Both the position numbers and the translations under genes were made by a program. Source: Hyphomonadaceae bacterium JAD_PAG50586_4 (GTDB lineage Bacteria > Pseudomonadota > Alphaproteobacteria > Caulobacterales > Aquidulcibacteraceae). From it: DNA of 64,000 nucleotides. Numbering within the stretch: the stretch's first letter is position 1; every line of letters starts with the position of its first letter. This document shows positions 36,582 through 45,134 of this stretch, in pieces. The stretch spans positions 2,933,501 through 2,997,500 of the forward strand of contig CP096134.1 of assembly GCA_023242925.1 (NCBI GenBank), in the 5' to 3' direction. The notes under the pieces were generated by a model that was not told the origin of the DNA, did not search any database, and saw only the letters and a list, made by a program, of their open reading frames with translations.

Positions 36582-37616
36582 ATGGCTGGCGTAAACGGGG
36601 ACAAATTGACGGGGCTGCGGACACCGTCGATCGGCTACAAGCCGTTTCGTTACCCTTGGGCATACGAATTCTGGCGCCGCCAGCAGCAAGTCCATTGGAT
36701 GCCCGAAGAAGTCCCGCTCGGCGAGGACGTGAAGGATTGGGCCTCCAAGCTCAATGACGGCGAGCGCAATCTGCTGACGCAGATCTTCCGCTTCTTCACC
36801 CAGTCCGACATCGAGGTGAACGACAATTACATGGAGCGCTATTCGCGCGTGTTCAAACCGACCGAGATCAAGATGATGCTCGCGTCGTTCTCGAACATCG
36901 AGACCATCCACGTCGCCGCCTACGCGCTGCTGCTCGAAACCATCGGCATGCCCGACAGCGAATTCGCGGCGTTCTACGATTACCAAGAGATGCGCGACAA
37001 ACACGATTACATGGGCAAGTTCGGCGTCGAGACCGACGCTGACATTCTGCGCACGGTCGCGATGTTCGGCGCCTTCACCGAAGGCCTGCAGCTCTTTGCG
37101 TCGTTCGCGATGCTGATGAACTTCCCGCGCTTCAACAAGATGAAGGGCATGGGCCAGATCGTGACCTGGTCGGTGCGCGATGAAAGCTTGCACTGCGAAG
37201 GCATGATCAAGCTCTTCCACGCCTACGCAAAAGAAACCGGCGCGCTCACCGATGAGGTGAAGGCCGACATCACCGAATGCTGCCGCACCGTCGTCGGCAT
37301 GGAAGACAAATTCATCGATCTCGCCTTCGAGATGGGCCCGGTGCAGGGCATGAACGCGGACGATATCAAGCAATACATCCGCTACATCGCCGATTGGCGC
37401 TTGGGCCAACTTGGTCTGGCGAAAATCTACGGCGTCACTGAGCACCCGATCCCGTGGCTGACGGCAATCCTCAACGGCGTCGAACACGCCAATTTCTTCG
37501 AAGCCCGCGCCACCGAATATTCCAAGGCCGCCACCAAAGGCGAATGGCACGGCGGCCAAGGCGTCTGGGAAAACTTCGACCAGATGATGGAAAAGCGCAA
37601 ACAGGCCGCCGGCTAA
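36582..37616 (+). CDS. nrdB: Ribonucleoside-diphosphate reductase beta subunit
   Basis: Radical-generating small subunit of class I ribonucleotide reductase. 344 residues of the ferritin-like fold: WRRQQQVHWMPEEV (first metal Glu), SDIEVNDNYMERY, FSNIETIHVAAYALLLETIG (Glu and His ligands), FTEGLQLFASFAMLM, and WSVRDESLHCEGMIKLFH (Glu, His). The C-terminal WENFDQMMEKRKQAAG lacks the long acidic tail of the E. coli protein. nrdA is not adjacent. A strong terminator follows; candidate NrdR boxes precede. Confidence 0.95.
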   Translation: MAGVNGDKLTGLRTPSIGYKPFRYPWAYEFWRRQQQVHWMPEEVPLGEDVKDWASKLNDGERNLLTQIFRFFTQSDIEVNDNYMERYSRVFKPTEIKMMLASFSNIETIHVAAYALLLETIGMPDSEFAAFYDYQEMRDKHDYMGKFGVETDADILRTVAMFGAFTEGLQLFASFAMLMNFPRFNKMKGMGQIVTWSVRDESLHCEGMIKLFHAYAKETGALTDEVKADITECCRTVVGMEDKFIDLAFEMGPVQGMNADDIKQYIRYIADWRLGQLGLAKIYGVTEHPIPWLTAILNGVEHANFFEARATEYSKAATKGEWHGGQGVWENFDQMMEKRKQAAG

Positions 37617-37660
37617 CGCCTCGGACCGCCGGCGCCAGCCGGCAACCTATCTCAAGCACA

Positions 37661-37695
37661 ATCCCGGCTGCGCAAACCGCGCGCCGGGATTTTTG
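37661..37695 (+). terminator. Rho-independent terminator of nrdB
   Basis: ATCCCGGC (37661-37668) pairs with GCCGGGAT (37683-37690) across a GC-rich loop and is followed by TTTTTG. It lies 45 bp after the nrdB stop, in the right orientation. Confidence 0.85.
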
Positions 37696-37727
37696 TTTGC
37701 GCCATCTGGATGATAAGCTACGCGGCA

Positions 37728-38207
37728 ATGACGACCGAACAAGAACCAATACGCGTTGTCTCGGCGCTGGAGTTGATCGGGCAACGTCCAGAGATGTTCT
37801 TCGACACAGACAGTGCGCTGATTAATCAGCTCATCGAACTCGTCGTTGAGGACGTCACCACAACCAGCAACAGCGTCGAGTATCGAGTCGAGGCGTCCGA
37901 ACAATTCACCGTAACTGCCGCAGACGTCGATTGGATGCGAGCAGACAGAGCAGCGTTTGAGGAATTGTGGACACGCGTCGTTGCGCCCACAAAGTTTCGG
38001 GTAAACTCCCATCGTTGTGAAATTCTACTCGCCGCGGTTTGCGATGCCGTGCCGACCGACGGCGAACATGGATCGATGGCATTCGCCCAGAACCCGCCTT
38101 CTCCTGGCGCCCAGATGCGCGCCATGGCTGGGAAGTCAGGCAGATGGCCAGCTTTTCGCCTGAGCGAACCGAGCGATTTAGGTCGCGTTCACGGAGCCCT
38201 GCCATGA
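37728..38207 (+). CDS. Hypothetical protein with a GyrB-like N-terminal segment
   Basis: 159 residues from ATG 37728. ALELIGQRPEMFFD followed by a helix (INQLIELVVEDV) recalls the IRKRPGMYIG / EVVDNAID start of GyrB-type ATPases, but there is no ATP-binding N or DxGxG motif. Residues 1-105 look protein-like; the rest (from DGEHGSM on) has poor codon bias and an alternative frame (WIDGIRPEPAFSWRPDARHG) looks better from about 38070. A frame error near the AA at about 38065 is possible but would leave no stop before the next gene. Function unknown. Confidence 0.5.
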   Translation: MTTEQEPIRVVSALELIGQRPEMFFDTDSALINQLIELVVEDVTTTSNSVEYRVEASEQFTVTAADVDWMRADRAAFEELWTRVVAPTKFRVNSHRCEILLAAVCDAVPTDGEHGSMAFAQNPPSPGAQMRAMAGKSGRWPAFRLSEPSDLGRVHGALP

Positions 38208-38605
38208 CCACCCGCCTCGCCACCTGCAGCTGCGGCCAGTTGCGCGTTACGTGCGAAGGCGAGCCTGTGCGCATCTCGATCTGCCATTGCCTTGAATGCC
38301 AGAAGCGCACCGGCAGCGTCTTCGCCGCGCAAGCGCGCTTCGCCCGCACCGACGTGACAATCGCAGGCGACAGCGCGCAATGGACCAGGCGCGGCGACGA
38401 AGGCGGCGCAGCCACCTTCCATTTCTGCGCCACCTGCGGCGCAACACTCTATTGGCTGCCGCAAGACGTGTCCGATTTGATCTACGTCGCAACAGGCGCC
38501 TTCGCCGACCCCACCTTCCCGCCGCCGACAGTGTCCGTGTACGAAGAGCGCCAACACAAATGGACGGCGAACATCGGCGCGCTGGCGATGGAGCATCATC
38601 GCTGA
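38204..38605 (+). CDS. GFA-family (glutathione-dependent formaldehyde-activating-like) protein
   Basis: 133-residue cytosolic protein with the CENP-V/GFA zinc-binding fold. Cys motifs in order: CSCGQL near 8, CHCLECQKRTGS near 29-33, and FCATCGATLYW near 73-76, together fixing two structural/catalytic zincs. The C-terminal VSVYEERQHKW is the usual end of short GFA proteins. Most such proteins do not act on formaldehyde; the substrate is unknown. ATG 38204 overlaps the previous stop by 4 bp, suggesting coupling with the upstream hypothetical gene. Confidence 0.9.
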   Translation: MTTRLATCSCGQLRVTCEGEPVRISICHCLECQKRTGSVFAAQARFARTDVTIAGDSAQWTRRGDEGGAATFHFCATCGATLYWLPQDVSDLIYVATGAFADPTFPPPTVSVYEERQHKWTANIGALAMEHHR

Positions 38606-38913
38606 GTTTAGCTCGCCTCTCCCCCGCGAGGGGAGAGGTCGTGCGAACTTGTTCGAACGGGTGAGGGGGCGAGCGTCAGGATAAAGCGCCGCGCGTGCTC
38701 GTCGGGCGCGCCCCTCATCCGATCGCTTCGCGACCACACAAGTTAAGCGCTACCGTAATCGCGGACATGCGAAGTGTGATGAGGGAATGAGGGGCGCGGC
38801 TCGTGCGTTTGCCCCCGGGGTCCCGGGTTCTCCGCTACGCGCAGCCCCGGGATGACGACGGAGTGCAACCTTCAAACGCGCGTTCGGCAGAACGGCGCGA
38901 CGCCTTCGCGCGC
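38606..38913. repeat. Gene-free 308 bp with REP-like palindromic element
   Basis: At 38611-38674 there is a cloverleaf-capable element: outer arms GCTCGCC (38611-38617) and GGCGAGC (38668-38674), enclosing hairpins CCTCTCCCC/GGGGAGAGG (38616-38638) and CGAAC/GTTCG (38644-38655). A second GC-rich palindrome with CCCGGG cores lies near 38814-38855. Such elements are common dispersed intergenic repeats. No coding sequence seen in the interval. Confidence 0.7.
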
Positions 38914-39327
38914 TCAGCTCATCCGCGGCGCATACGCCCACGCCACAGCGACCAAACCCGCCAACAGCATCACCGAATATTCCATGCCGTTGCGCCCAGC
39001 GCCGACGACGAACCAGCCATCCGGGTAGTGCACCAACACCATGCCAAGCGCGACGATCACAATGTGGCCCAAGCACGCCAACGTCACGAACCGGCGCGTC
39101 AACAAAAACCAAGGCGCGATCAATTCATAGATCGTCACCGCGGCGGCCCAATAAAATCCGTACGGAAATCCGATCGAGCCCAACCACTCGCCGAAGCCCG
39201 TAACGTACGGGTCCCAATGCGATGCGCGAAACGCGCCGTGAGTGAACAGCAAGATCGCGAGTGCGATCCGCACGATAGAAAGCGAAAACCCGACGCGGTC
39301 AGAATGCGCGCGTGGTCCCAGCAACAT
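38914..39327 (-). CDS. DoxX-family membrane protein
   Basis: 137 residues from ATG 39325-39327 (MLLGPRAHSDRVG); an in-frame start 9 codons earlier is possible. Four TM helices: VRIALAILLFTHGAF, FYWAAAVTIYELIAPWFLL, LACLGHIVIVALGMVLV and YSVMLLAGLVAVAWAYAP. The N-terminal RIALAILLFTHGA with GFGEWLGSIGFPYG matches DoxX/DoxD-like proteins of unknown or redox-linked function. It stands alone on the minus strand between repeat regions. Confidence 0.8.
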   Translation of the reverse strand: MLLGPRAHSDRVGFSLSIVRIALAILLFTHGAFRASHWDPYVTGFGEWLGSIGFPYGFYWAAAVTIYELIAPWFLLTRRFVTLACLGHIVIVALGMVLVHYPDGWFVVGAGRNGMEYSVMLLAGLVAVAWAYAPRMS

Positions 39328-39384
39328 GACGATCTCCCCTTGCGGGGAATGCACGCGAGCTTTGATCCCATGGCAATGTGCTTG

Positions 39385-39460
39385 CGACGAACGGAGCGCG
39401 CGTCTTCAGACGCGCGAGCATGGGCGCAAACCAAAACGCGGGTGTGAAGACCCGCGCTCT
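39385..39460. repeat. Two short hairpin repeats
   Basis: Hairpin CGCGCGTCT-TC-AGACGCGCG (39397-39416) has perfect 9-bp arms. A second, CGCGGGT/ACCCGCG (39437-39456), has 7-bp arms. The sequence TGAAGACCCGCGCT at 39445-39458 recurs exactly at 62316-62329 after podJ, so this is a dispersed element. It lies just beyond the stop of the minus-strand lipoprotein gene. Confidence 0.6.
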
Positions 39461-39465
39461 TCACA

Positions 39466-40334
39466 TTAACAAGACCGCCGCACCAGCCAGCCCAATTGCT
39501 CGCCCGCGCGCGAAACCGCCGCTTCCGACGCCCGGCAATTTTGCGCCGCCGGCTGGCCGCCGCCGCGCACAAATTCGGGATCGCCTTCGCCCGGTCGGCG
39601 ATCGAGATCTGAAAGCGGTTCAAACACGAACACTTCCGAGCCTGCGCTGTTGGAGATGCATTCATGGCGCGAACCATTGGCCCCCGCAAACGCACGCTCA
39701 CTTCGCCTTCGCCCAGCGTGCTCGCGAACGTCACCCGCGCCGGCCGCGATTCCGCGCGCGCCAGGCACGCATCGATCGCCGGGATCAATTCCGGCAACAC
39801 CGACGCCCAGGTCGGGCGCTCGCCTTCGGTAATGCCGCGCCGCGCGCAACCCGTGTACGCCACACCTTCAAACAGCACGTGCGCCGTGTACGGCAGCTCG
39901 CCGCCGCTCGACGTGCAAGCCTGGTTCATGATCGTGATCGTCACAGCCCCAGCGACCACACGCATGCCGCGCTCGCGATATTCGCGCGCGCCCGGAATGC
40001 CGCCGTCTTCGCCTAAGCCCGGTCGCGAGAATTGCGCATAGTCCGGGAGGAGCCTGAGCTCCCACGCGCCTTCGGACGAGCCTTCGCCGGTGTCGAGCGC
40101 GCCGATCCCGCCCGAGGCCTGAAACTCACCTTCGAACAACGCCCGCTGTTGCGCGTTGGCCGGTCCGCCCAAAGCCGCCAATTGCTCGGCCGCGATTTCA
40201 GCCTCACGCTCGGCGTTCGTCGGCGTCGTCGGGCCGTCCTCGGGCGCCTGCTGTTCGCGCTGGCAGCCCGCAATCGTCACCGTCCCCAGCGCAAGCGCCG
40301 AGGCCAAGCACAGTCCGCGCACAAAGGCCCGCAT
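39466..40334 (-). CDS. COG3650-like lipoprotein (split by one frameshift)
   Basis: From ATG 40332-40334 the signal peptide ends in lipobox IAGC (residue 24), followed by an acidic linker and a domain with WELRLLPDYAQF, MNQACTSSGGELPYTAHVLFEG and TGCARRG, the layout of COG3650-type lipoproteins. The frame breaks after RLRGPM; adding one base to the CCCCC run at 39681-39685 gives RLRGANGSRHECISNSAGSE and continues to VRRSC (289 residues). The C-terminal domain has four Cys. The role is unknown; probably a sequencing error. Confidence 0.75.
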
Positions 40335-40401
40335 GGGCGTCCCCCACTTGGCCGGCGCCCCCAAGGGAGCCAGAGCCGCCGAGAACCTGTACCATAAAAC
40401 A

Positions 40402-41538
40402 ATGCAGCGTGATTCCGGCGCCCCACTTTATGAGTTTTTCGCCGGCGGCGGTCTGGCGCGCCTGGGGTTGGAACCGGATTTCGCCTGCGTTTTCGCCAAC
40501 GATTTCGATCCCGCCAAAGCCAACGCCTACCGCACCGCCTGGGGCGAGGCCGACATGCGCCAGGGCGATATCTGGAGTTTGGCCAGCACCGACCTGCCCG
40601 GCCAGGCGGCCCTCGCTTGGGCCAGCTTCCCTTGCCAGGACCTCTCCCTCGCCGGCGCCCGCCGCGGCTTGGCCGCCCCGCGCTCGGGTGCGTTCTGGGG
40701 CTTCCATCGTCTCATCGAAAAGCTCGCGCACGAGAAGCGCGCCCCAGACGTGCTCGCGCTCGAAAACGTCTCTGGGCTTTTGAGTTCACACGGCGGCGCT
40801 GACTTCACCGCGCTCGTCCACGCGCTCGACGGCCTGGGTTATCGCGTCGGCGCGCTGGAGATCGACGCTGCGCTCTTTACCCCGCAATCGCGCGCGCGCC
40901 TTTTCATCGTCGCCGCGCGTAACGCACCGTCGCATCTCATCGCCTCTGGCCCGATCGAACCCTTCCACTCGATGGCGCTCCGCAACGTCGTCGCCCGCAT
41001 GCCGGACACTCTGCGCAAACATTTCGTCTGGTGGCGCCTCGACACGCCGCCGAAGCGCAACACGCGTTTGGCCGATGTGCTCGAAGACGATAACGTCGCC
41101 TGGAACAGCGAAGAGCAAACTGCGAGGCTTCTCTGGCAGATGAGCCCACTCCAGCGCGCGCGGGTCGATGCAGTCCGTGAGAGTGGCCGACGCGAAGTCG
41201 GCGCCGTCTTCCGCCGCATTCGCATCGAACAGGGCGAACGCGTCCAACGCGCCGAAGCCCGCTTCGACGGCATCGCCGGTTGCCTGCGCACGCCAACCGG
41301 CGGATCGAGCCGGCAATTGCTCTTATTTATTGAAGGCGAGACCATCCGCTCGCGCCTGCTCACGCCACGCGAAGCCGCACGTTTAATGGGCGTTCCGGAT
41401 GAATACCCATTGCCCACAAGCCAAACCGCCGCTTTGCATCTGATCGGCGACGCCGTCTGCGTGCCTGTCGTGCGCTGGCTTTCCCAACACCTTCTCCGTC
41501 CGCTCGTCGGCGCAGCGGCAGTGCGCAAGAGCGCCTAA
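40402..41538 (+). CDS. dcm: DNA (cytosine-5-)-methyltransferase
   Basis: 378 residues from ATG 40402. m5C methyltransferase motifs in order: I YEFFAGGGLARLGL (about 10-23), IV FPCQDLSLAG with catalytic Cys78, VI ENVSGLL near 118, VIII QSRARLFIVAAR, a target-recognition region (about 200-300), then X LIGDAVCVPVV. It has no restriction endonuclease partner; vsr overlaps its stop by 1 bp. The recognition sequence cannot be read from the protein, but the Vsr partner suggests m5C with T:G repair. Divergent from the lipoprotein gene, 67 bp apart. Confidence 0.93.
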   Translation: MQRDSGAPLYEFFAGGGLARLGLEPDFACVFANDFDPAKANAYRTAWGEADMRQGDIWSLASTDLPGQAALAWASFPCQDLSLAGARRGLAAPRSGAFWGFHRLIEKLAHEKRAPDVLALENVSGLLSSHGGADFTALVHALDGLGYRVGALEIDAALFTPQSRARLFIVAARNAPSHLIASGPIEPFHSMALRNVVARMPDTLRKHFVWWRLDTPPKRNTRLADVLEDDNVAWNSEEQTARLLWQMSPLQRARVDAVRESGRREVGAVFRRIRIEQGERVQRAEARFDGIAGCLRTPTGGSSRQLLLFIEGETIRSRLLTPREAARLMGVPDEYPLPTSQTAALHLIGDAVCVPVVRWLSQHLLRPLVGAAAVRKSA

Positions 41539-41963
41539 TGGCGCGGACGCACGACGTCTTCGACACAAACAAACGCTCCGCCATCATGCGCGCGGTGAAG
41601 TCCAGCGGCACCGCCCCTGAGCTTGCTGTCCGCGCCGCAGTCCGTGCGCTCGGTTATGCTCGCCGTTATCGGCTCAACGGTGCGCAGCTTCCCGGCAAAC
41701 CGGATCTCGTCTTCGGCGCCATGCGCAAAGCCATCTTCGTGCATGGCTGCTTCTGGCACGGCCACGATTGCAAACGCGGCGCGCGTCAACCGAAAGACAA
41801 TGCCGCCTATTGGCAAAACAAGATCGCGCGCAATCGCGCGCGCGACTGCGCCGCGCTCGGCTCACTGAAGGCGCAAGGCTGGCGCACACTTACATTGTGG
41901 GAATGCGAGACGCGCCAAGCCGCGCCGCTGTCACGCAAGCTCGACGCTTTTCTCGCAAAGTAA
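41538..41963 (+). CDS. vsr: Very short patch repair endonuclease Vsr
   Basis: 141 residues. Nicks 5' of T in T:G mismatches left by deamination of methylated cytosine. Matches the family: DVFDTNKRSAIMRAVKSSGTAPEL, YRLNGAQLPGKPDLVF (metal Asp), FVHGCFWHGHDCKRG (zinc and catalytic His), AYWQNKIARNRARD, WRTLTLWECE. ATG overlaps the dcm stop (TAATG), so the pair is translationally coupled. A perfect inverted repeat follows the stop. Confidence 0.95.
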   Translation: MARTHDVFDTNKRSAIMRAVKSSGTAPELAVRAAVRALGYARRYRLNGAQLPGKPDLVFGAMRKAIFVHGCFWHGHDCKRGARQPKDNAAYWQNKIARNRARDCAALGSLKAQGWRTLTLWECETRQAAPLSRKLDAFLAK

Positions 41964-41970
41964 AATGGGT

Positions 41971-42013
41971 CTCCTCTCCCGCTGGCGTGGCCGAAACGCG
42001 CGCGGGAGAGGAG
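41971..42013. repeat. Perfect inverted repeat after vsr
   Basis: Arms CTCCTCTCCCGC (41971-41982) and GCGGGAGAGGAG (42002-42013) are perfect 12-bp complements with a 19-base loop. It resembles the dispersed CCTCTCCCC palindrome at 38616 and may also end dcm-vsr transcription, although no T run follows. Confidence 0.65.
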
Positions 42014-42061
42014 ATCGGGGCGTTGAGTTCGCGGCAGGACGCTTGCCCCCGCCCCAATACG

Positions 42062-42175
42062 ATGCGCTCGACTTCCAAGAGGTCCGCTAAGGACCGCGCG
42101 CCGAGCATCAAGACCACCGCCATGCGCGCGCTCTCAAACTTTCCGGCGCCGGACGCCCCGGCGGAGCCTGAGTAA
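42062..42175 (+). CDS. Possible 37-residue basic small protein
   Basis: ATG 42062 to TAA 42173-42175. Sequence begins MRSTSKRSAKDRAPSIKTT and ends PAPDAPAEPE: basic then acidic-Pro. No recognisable Shine-Dalgarno and no homology recognised. It could be a small alphaproteobacterial ORF or chance; the following 100 bp to the kinase stop hold nothing visible. Confidence 0.25.
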   Translation: MRSTSKRSAKDRAPSIKTTAMRALSNFPAPDAPAEPE

Positions 42176-42278
42176 GCGGGCGATTGTCAGCATGGTCGCG
42201 CCTTAATTGCAAATCACTCGCAATAGCAATGCATGATCCGGCAATCCCGGTCAAGCGGGCGGGCATGACGATCGAGAA

Positions 42279-43697
42279 TTAGGCTGCGGCAGTGGCGCCG
42301 CGGCTGACCACCGGCGCATCAAAGATGAAGGTGAACACCGAGCCTTCGCCGGGCTCGCTCTTGGCCGTGATCGTGCCGCCCATCGCGCGCGCGAGCCTAA
42401 GCGCAATCGCCAGACCAATCCCATCGCCGGCGCTCGCGATCCGGTCTCGATTGAAAATCGCCGCCAATTGCGCGCGCGACATGCCGACGCCCGTATCCGC
42501 GATGGCGAAGCTCAAGCGCACACGCCCCGGCAGCGGCGCGACCTGAGCCGTCACGCGCACACGCACCCCGCCGTGCTGCGTGAAGCGCACTGCGTTCGCG
42601 AGAAGATTGAACAAAATCTGCCGCACGCGCAGCGCATCCATGGCAACGCTCGTCGGCATATCGCCGTTGATGTCGGCGAAGAGTTCGAGGCTCTTGTCGT
42701 GCGCGGCTGAACGAAAGGCGCTGACGACACTGCGCACCACATCGCGCACCGACGCGGGTTCCGGCTCAACACTAAGACTGCCGTTTTCCAATTGGTCGAG
42801 ATCAGTCAGATCATCGAGCACTTGCTTCAACACCTCGCTCGCTTGAACAAGTGTTGCGATATGCGCGCGCGCGGAAGGTGTCGCAGCAACGCGATGCAGA
42901 TGCTCGGCCGCACCAATCAGCGCCATCATCGGCGTACGCAATTCATCGTTCATGCGCTGAATAGTGTCGGTTTTCGCGGCAGCGGCGGCCGCAGCCGCTT
43001 GCTGTTCGCGGATCGCGGCTTCCTCGGCGCGCGCATGCGCGGCGTCGGAGGCAAGCAAGCTCTTCCACAGATTGACGCCAAAGCCGAGCAGCAACAAGCC
43101 GCCGACCACCAGCATAAGATCGGCCGTGTTGCTGGCGCCATTGGCGAAAAATTCGAAGATCGGCAGGCCGATGAGAACGCCGATCGTCGGCGCAGCCCCC
43201 GCGAGCGTCAGCGGCGCATGCGCGCGCAATGTGGCGATCGCGTTGGCCAAGCCGCCACACAGATAAATCACCGCCAGCGATTCACCCGGCACGTAAGGCG
43301 CGAACCACAACATCACCGCGAGCAAATTGCCGTAAATGCTCTGCCCCACAGTCCAGACCACGAGCCCTGTCATCGACGGCTTCGCGCCGACGTCAATCGC
43401 TTGGAGTAAGCGTTGATAGAGCGCGCGGTCGATGAAGAGGACGACGCACAACCCAACCCACCAGGCGATCGGCCACAGATTGCCAAGGATCGACATCGCC
43501 ACCACGGCGACGACCGCGCAGGAGCCCAACCTCAACCAGGCATTGGAAACGCGCGCCTGGCCGACTTGCAAAAGCGCGCGGGTGCGCTGGTCAATTAAGC
43601 CAGCGGGCGGCGGCCGATCAGGCCGCGCCTTTGAAGGTTCAGCGGCATCCAAAACAATCGCATTGTGGAAACCGGTTGCTGAGATCTGGTTAATCAT
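42279..43697 (-). CDS. Histidine-kinase-like protein lacking the phospho-acceptor His
   Basis: 472 residues. The N-terminal 50 residues are cytosolic, then about six TM helices (55-215) without a periplasmic sensor, then a helical linker rich in Ala. The H-box reads RMNDELRTPMMAL where SHELRTP is expected, so Asp replaces the phosphorylated His (codon GAT at about 42946-42948). The ATPase domain is intact: N-box NLLANAVRFT, G1 DTGVGM, G2 GDGIGLAIALRLARAMGG. It may be a pseudokinase or a scaffold. No response regulator is adjacent. Confidence 0.88.
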   Translation of the reverse strand: MINQISATGFHNAIVLDAAEPSKARPDRPPPAGLIDQRTRALLQVGQARVSNAWLRLGSCAVVAVVAMSILGNLWPIAWWVGLCVVLFIDRALYQRLLQAIDVGAKPSMTGLVVWTVGQSIYGNLLAVMLWFAPYVPGESLAVIYLCGGLANAIATLRAHAPLTLAGAAPTIGVLIGLPIFEFFANGASNTADLMLVVGGLLLLGFGVNLWKSLLASDAAHARAEEAAIREQQAAAAAAAAKTDTIQRMNDELRTPMMALIGAAEHLHRVAATPSARAHIATLVQASEVLKQVLDDLTDLDQLENGSLSVEPEPASVRDVVRSVVSAFRSAAHDKSLELFADINGDMPTSVAMDALRVRQILFNLLANAVRFTQHGGVRVRVTAQVAPLPGRVRLSFAIADTGVGMSRAQLAAIFNRDRIASAGDGIGLAIALRLARAMGGTITAKSEPGEGSVFTFIFDAPVVSRGATAAA

Positions 43698-43759
43698 CGC
43701 GCCGCCCTTGCCGGCTCTCGGCGACGGGCGCTTGGCTATGGCCTTACTGGGAGGACCAC

Positions 43760-44301
43760 ATGCGTCTCTTTGCTTTCGCCGCCGCCTTCGTCTGCGCGCT
43801 CTTTGCCTCGCCCTTCGCCCGTGCCGAAGTCAGCTCATCGAGCCCCAGCGCCTTCCTCATCCGCGCCGAGGCTGAAACAACGGCAAGCCCGCAAGAAGCT
43901 TGGCGCGCCCTTTCGCAGCTGAACCGCTGGTGGAATTCGTCCCACACCTATTCCGGTGACGCGCGGGGATCAGCGTCGATATGCGCGCCGGCGGATGCTG
44001 GTGCGAGCGTTGGGACGGCCAATCGGTCGAGCATGGCCGCGTCGTCCTGGTGATGGCGCACGAAGGCGTCCGCACCCTCCGCTTCAATAGCGCACTCGGC
44101 CCCCTGCAAGAGCTTGGGGTTAGCGGCGTGTTGACCTTCACAATTGCACCGCTCGCCTCAGGCGCGAGAATCACGATGACCTATCGCGTGGCGGGAGACG
44201 CCGGTTTAGGGCTCGACCAGATCGCCCCGCTGGTAGATACGGTGCTGACGGAACAATTCGGACGCCTCGTACGCTTTAGTTCGTCCGGATCGGCCGATTA
44301 G
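43760..44301 (+). CDS. Secreted SRPBCC (START/Bet v1-like) protein (split by one frameshift)
   Basis: Signal peptide (MRLFAFAAAFVCALFASPFARA), then an SRPBCC fold beginning FLIRAEAETTASPQEAWRALSQLNRWWNSS. The frame breaks after YSGDARG and resumes as ISVDMRAGGCWCERWDGQSVEHGRV. Adding one G to GGGG at 43965-43968 gives SGDARGISVDM and a 180-residue protein. C-terminal helix QIAPLVDTVLTEQFGRLVRF is typical of the fold. GGGAGG precedes ATG 43760. Ligand unknown; the break is likely a sequencing error. Confidence 0.8.
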
Positions 44302-44399
44302 ACGTATCTGTTCAGGGTGCGCTCAGACAGGCGTCGTCATTTTCCGCGTCGGGATAGGGCTCGATTTTATTCGCCCCTTTTTGAACTGGAGGGATTTCA

Positions 44400-45056
44400 A
44401 TGATCCGCAAATTTGCAGCCATGGCTGCCGCAGTCATGCTCATGGTGGGTTGCACCAACGTCGACCCTGTCACCGGTGAGCGCACACGTAACAACACCGG
44501 CACGGGCGCCATTATCGGCGCCATCGCTGGCGCCGCCGCTGGCACGCTGGCGGGCGGCGACGACCGTCGCAACGCCATGATCGGCGCAGGCATCGGCGCC
44601 CTCGCCGGCGCAGGCATCGGCCATTACATGGACCGCACCTATCAAAACCTGCGCGAGCGTCTTGCTGGCACAGGCGTTGGCGTGACGCGCGTGTCGCAAA
44701 GCCAAATCATGCTGAACTTCCCGTCCGACCTCACGTTCGATTACGACCGTGACGGCGTGAAGAGCCAGTTCGTCCCGACGCTGCAGCAAGTCGGCAGCGT
44801 GCTGCGCGATTACGATCAAACCACGGTGGACGTTTATGGCCACGCCGACTCGACGGGTGCGGACGCCTACAATCAAGACCTCTCTGAGCGTCGCGCGATG
44901 AACGTCGCCTCGGTATTGATGCAAGGCGGCGTCATCCGTCAGCGTCTGATCGCTCAAGGCTACGGCGAAACCCGCCCGGTCGCCGACAACGGCACGGACT
45001 CGGGCCGCGCCCGCAACCGTCGCGTTGAAGTCTATATCAGCGCGTTCCAAGGCTAA
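44400..45056 (+). CDS. OmpA-family lipoprotein (YiaD-like)
   Basis: 218 residues. Signal peptide with lipobox VGC (Cys18); then a Gly-zipper-like segment (about 35-80, GTGAIIGAIAGAAAGTLAGG and AMIGAGIGALAGAGIGHYM) and a C-terminal OmpA domain (about 105-215) with FDYDRDGVKSQF, VDVYGHADSTGAD, LSERRAMNVASVLMQGGV, and ARNRRVEVYI for peptidoglycan (DAP) binding. It should anchor the outer membrane to murein. GGAGGG precedes the ATG; a terminator follows 24 bp after the stop. Confidence 0.93.
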   Translation: MIRKFAAMAAAVMLMVGCTNVDPVTGERTRNNTGTGAIIGAIAGAAAGTLAGGDDRRNAMIGAGIGALAGAGIGHYMDRTYQNLRERLAGTGVGVTRVSQSQIMLNFPSDLTFDYDRDGVKSQFVPTLQQVGSVLRDYDQTTVDVYGHADSTGADAYNQDLSERRAMNVASVLMQGGVIRQRLIAQGYGETRPVADNGTDSGRARNRRVEVYISAFQG

Positions 45057-45079
45057 CGTGTTGCCGAACTAAGAAAGAG

Positions 45080-45113
45080 ACGCCGTCGCGCAAAAAGCGC
45101 GGCGGCGTTTTTT
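45080..45113 (+). terminator. Rho-independent terminator after OmpA-like gene
   Basis: ACGCCGTCGCGC (45080-45091) pairs with GCGCGGCGGCGT (45097-45108; one G-T pair) across an AAAAA loop, followed by TTTTTT. Confidence 0.9.
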
Positions 45114-45134
45114 ATTGAGAATGTGGAGAACGCG

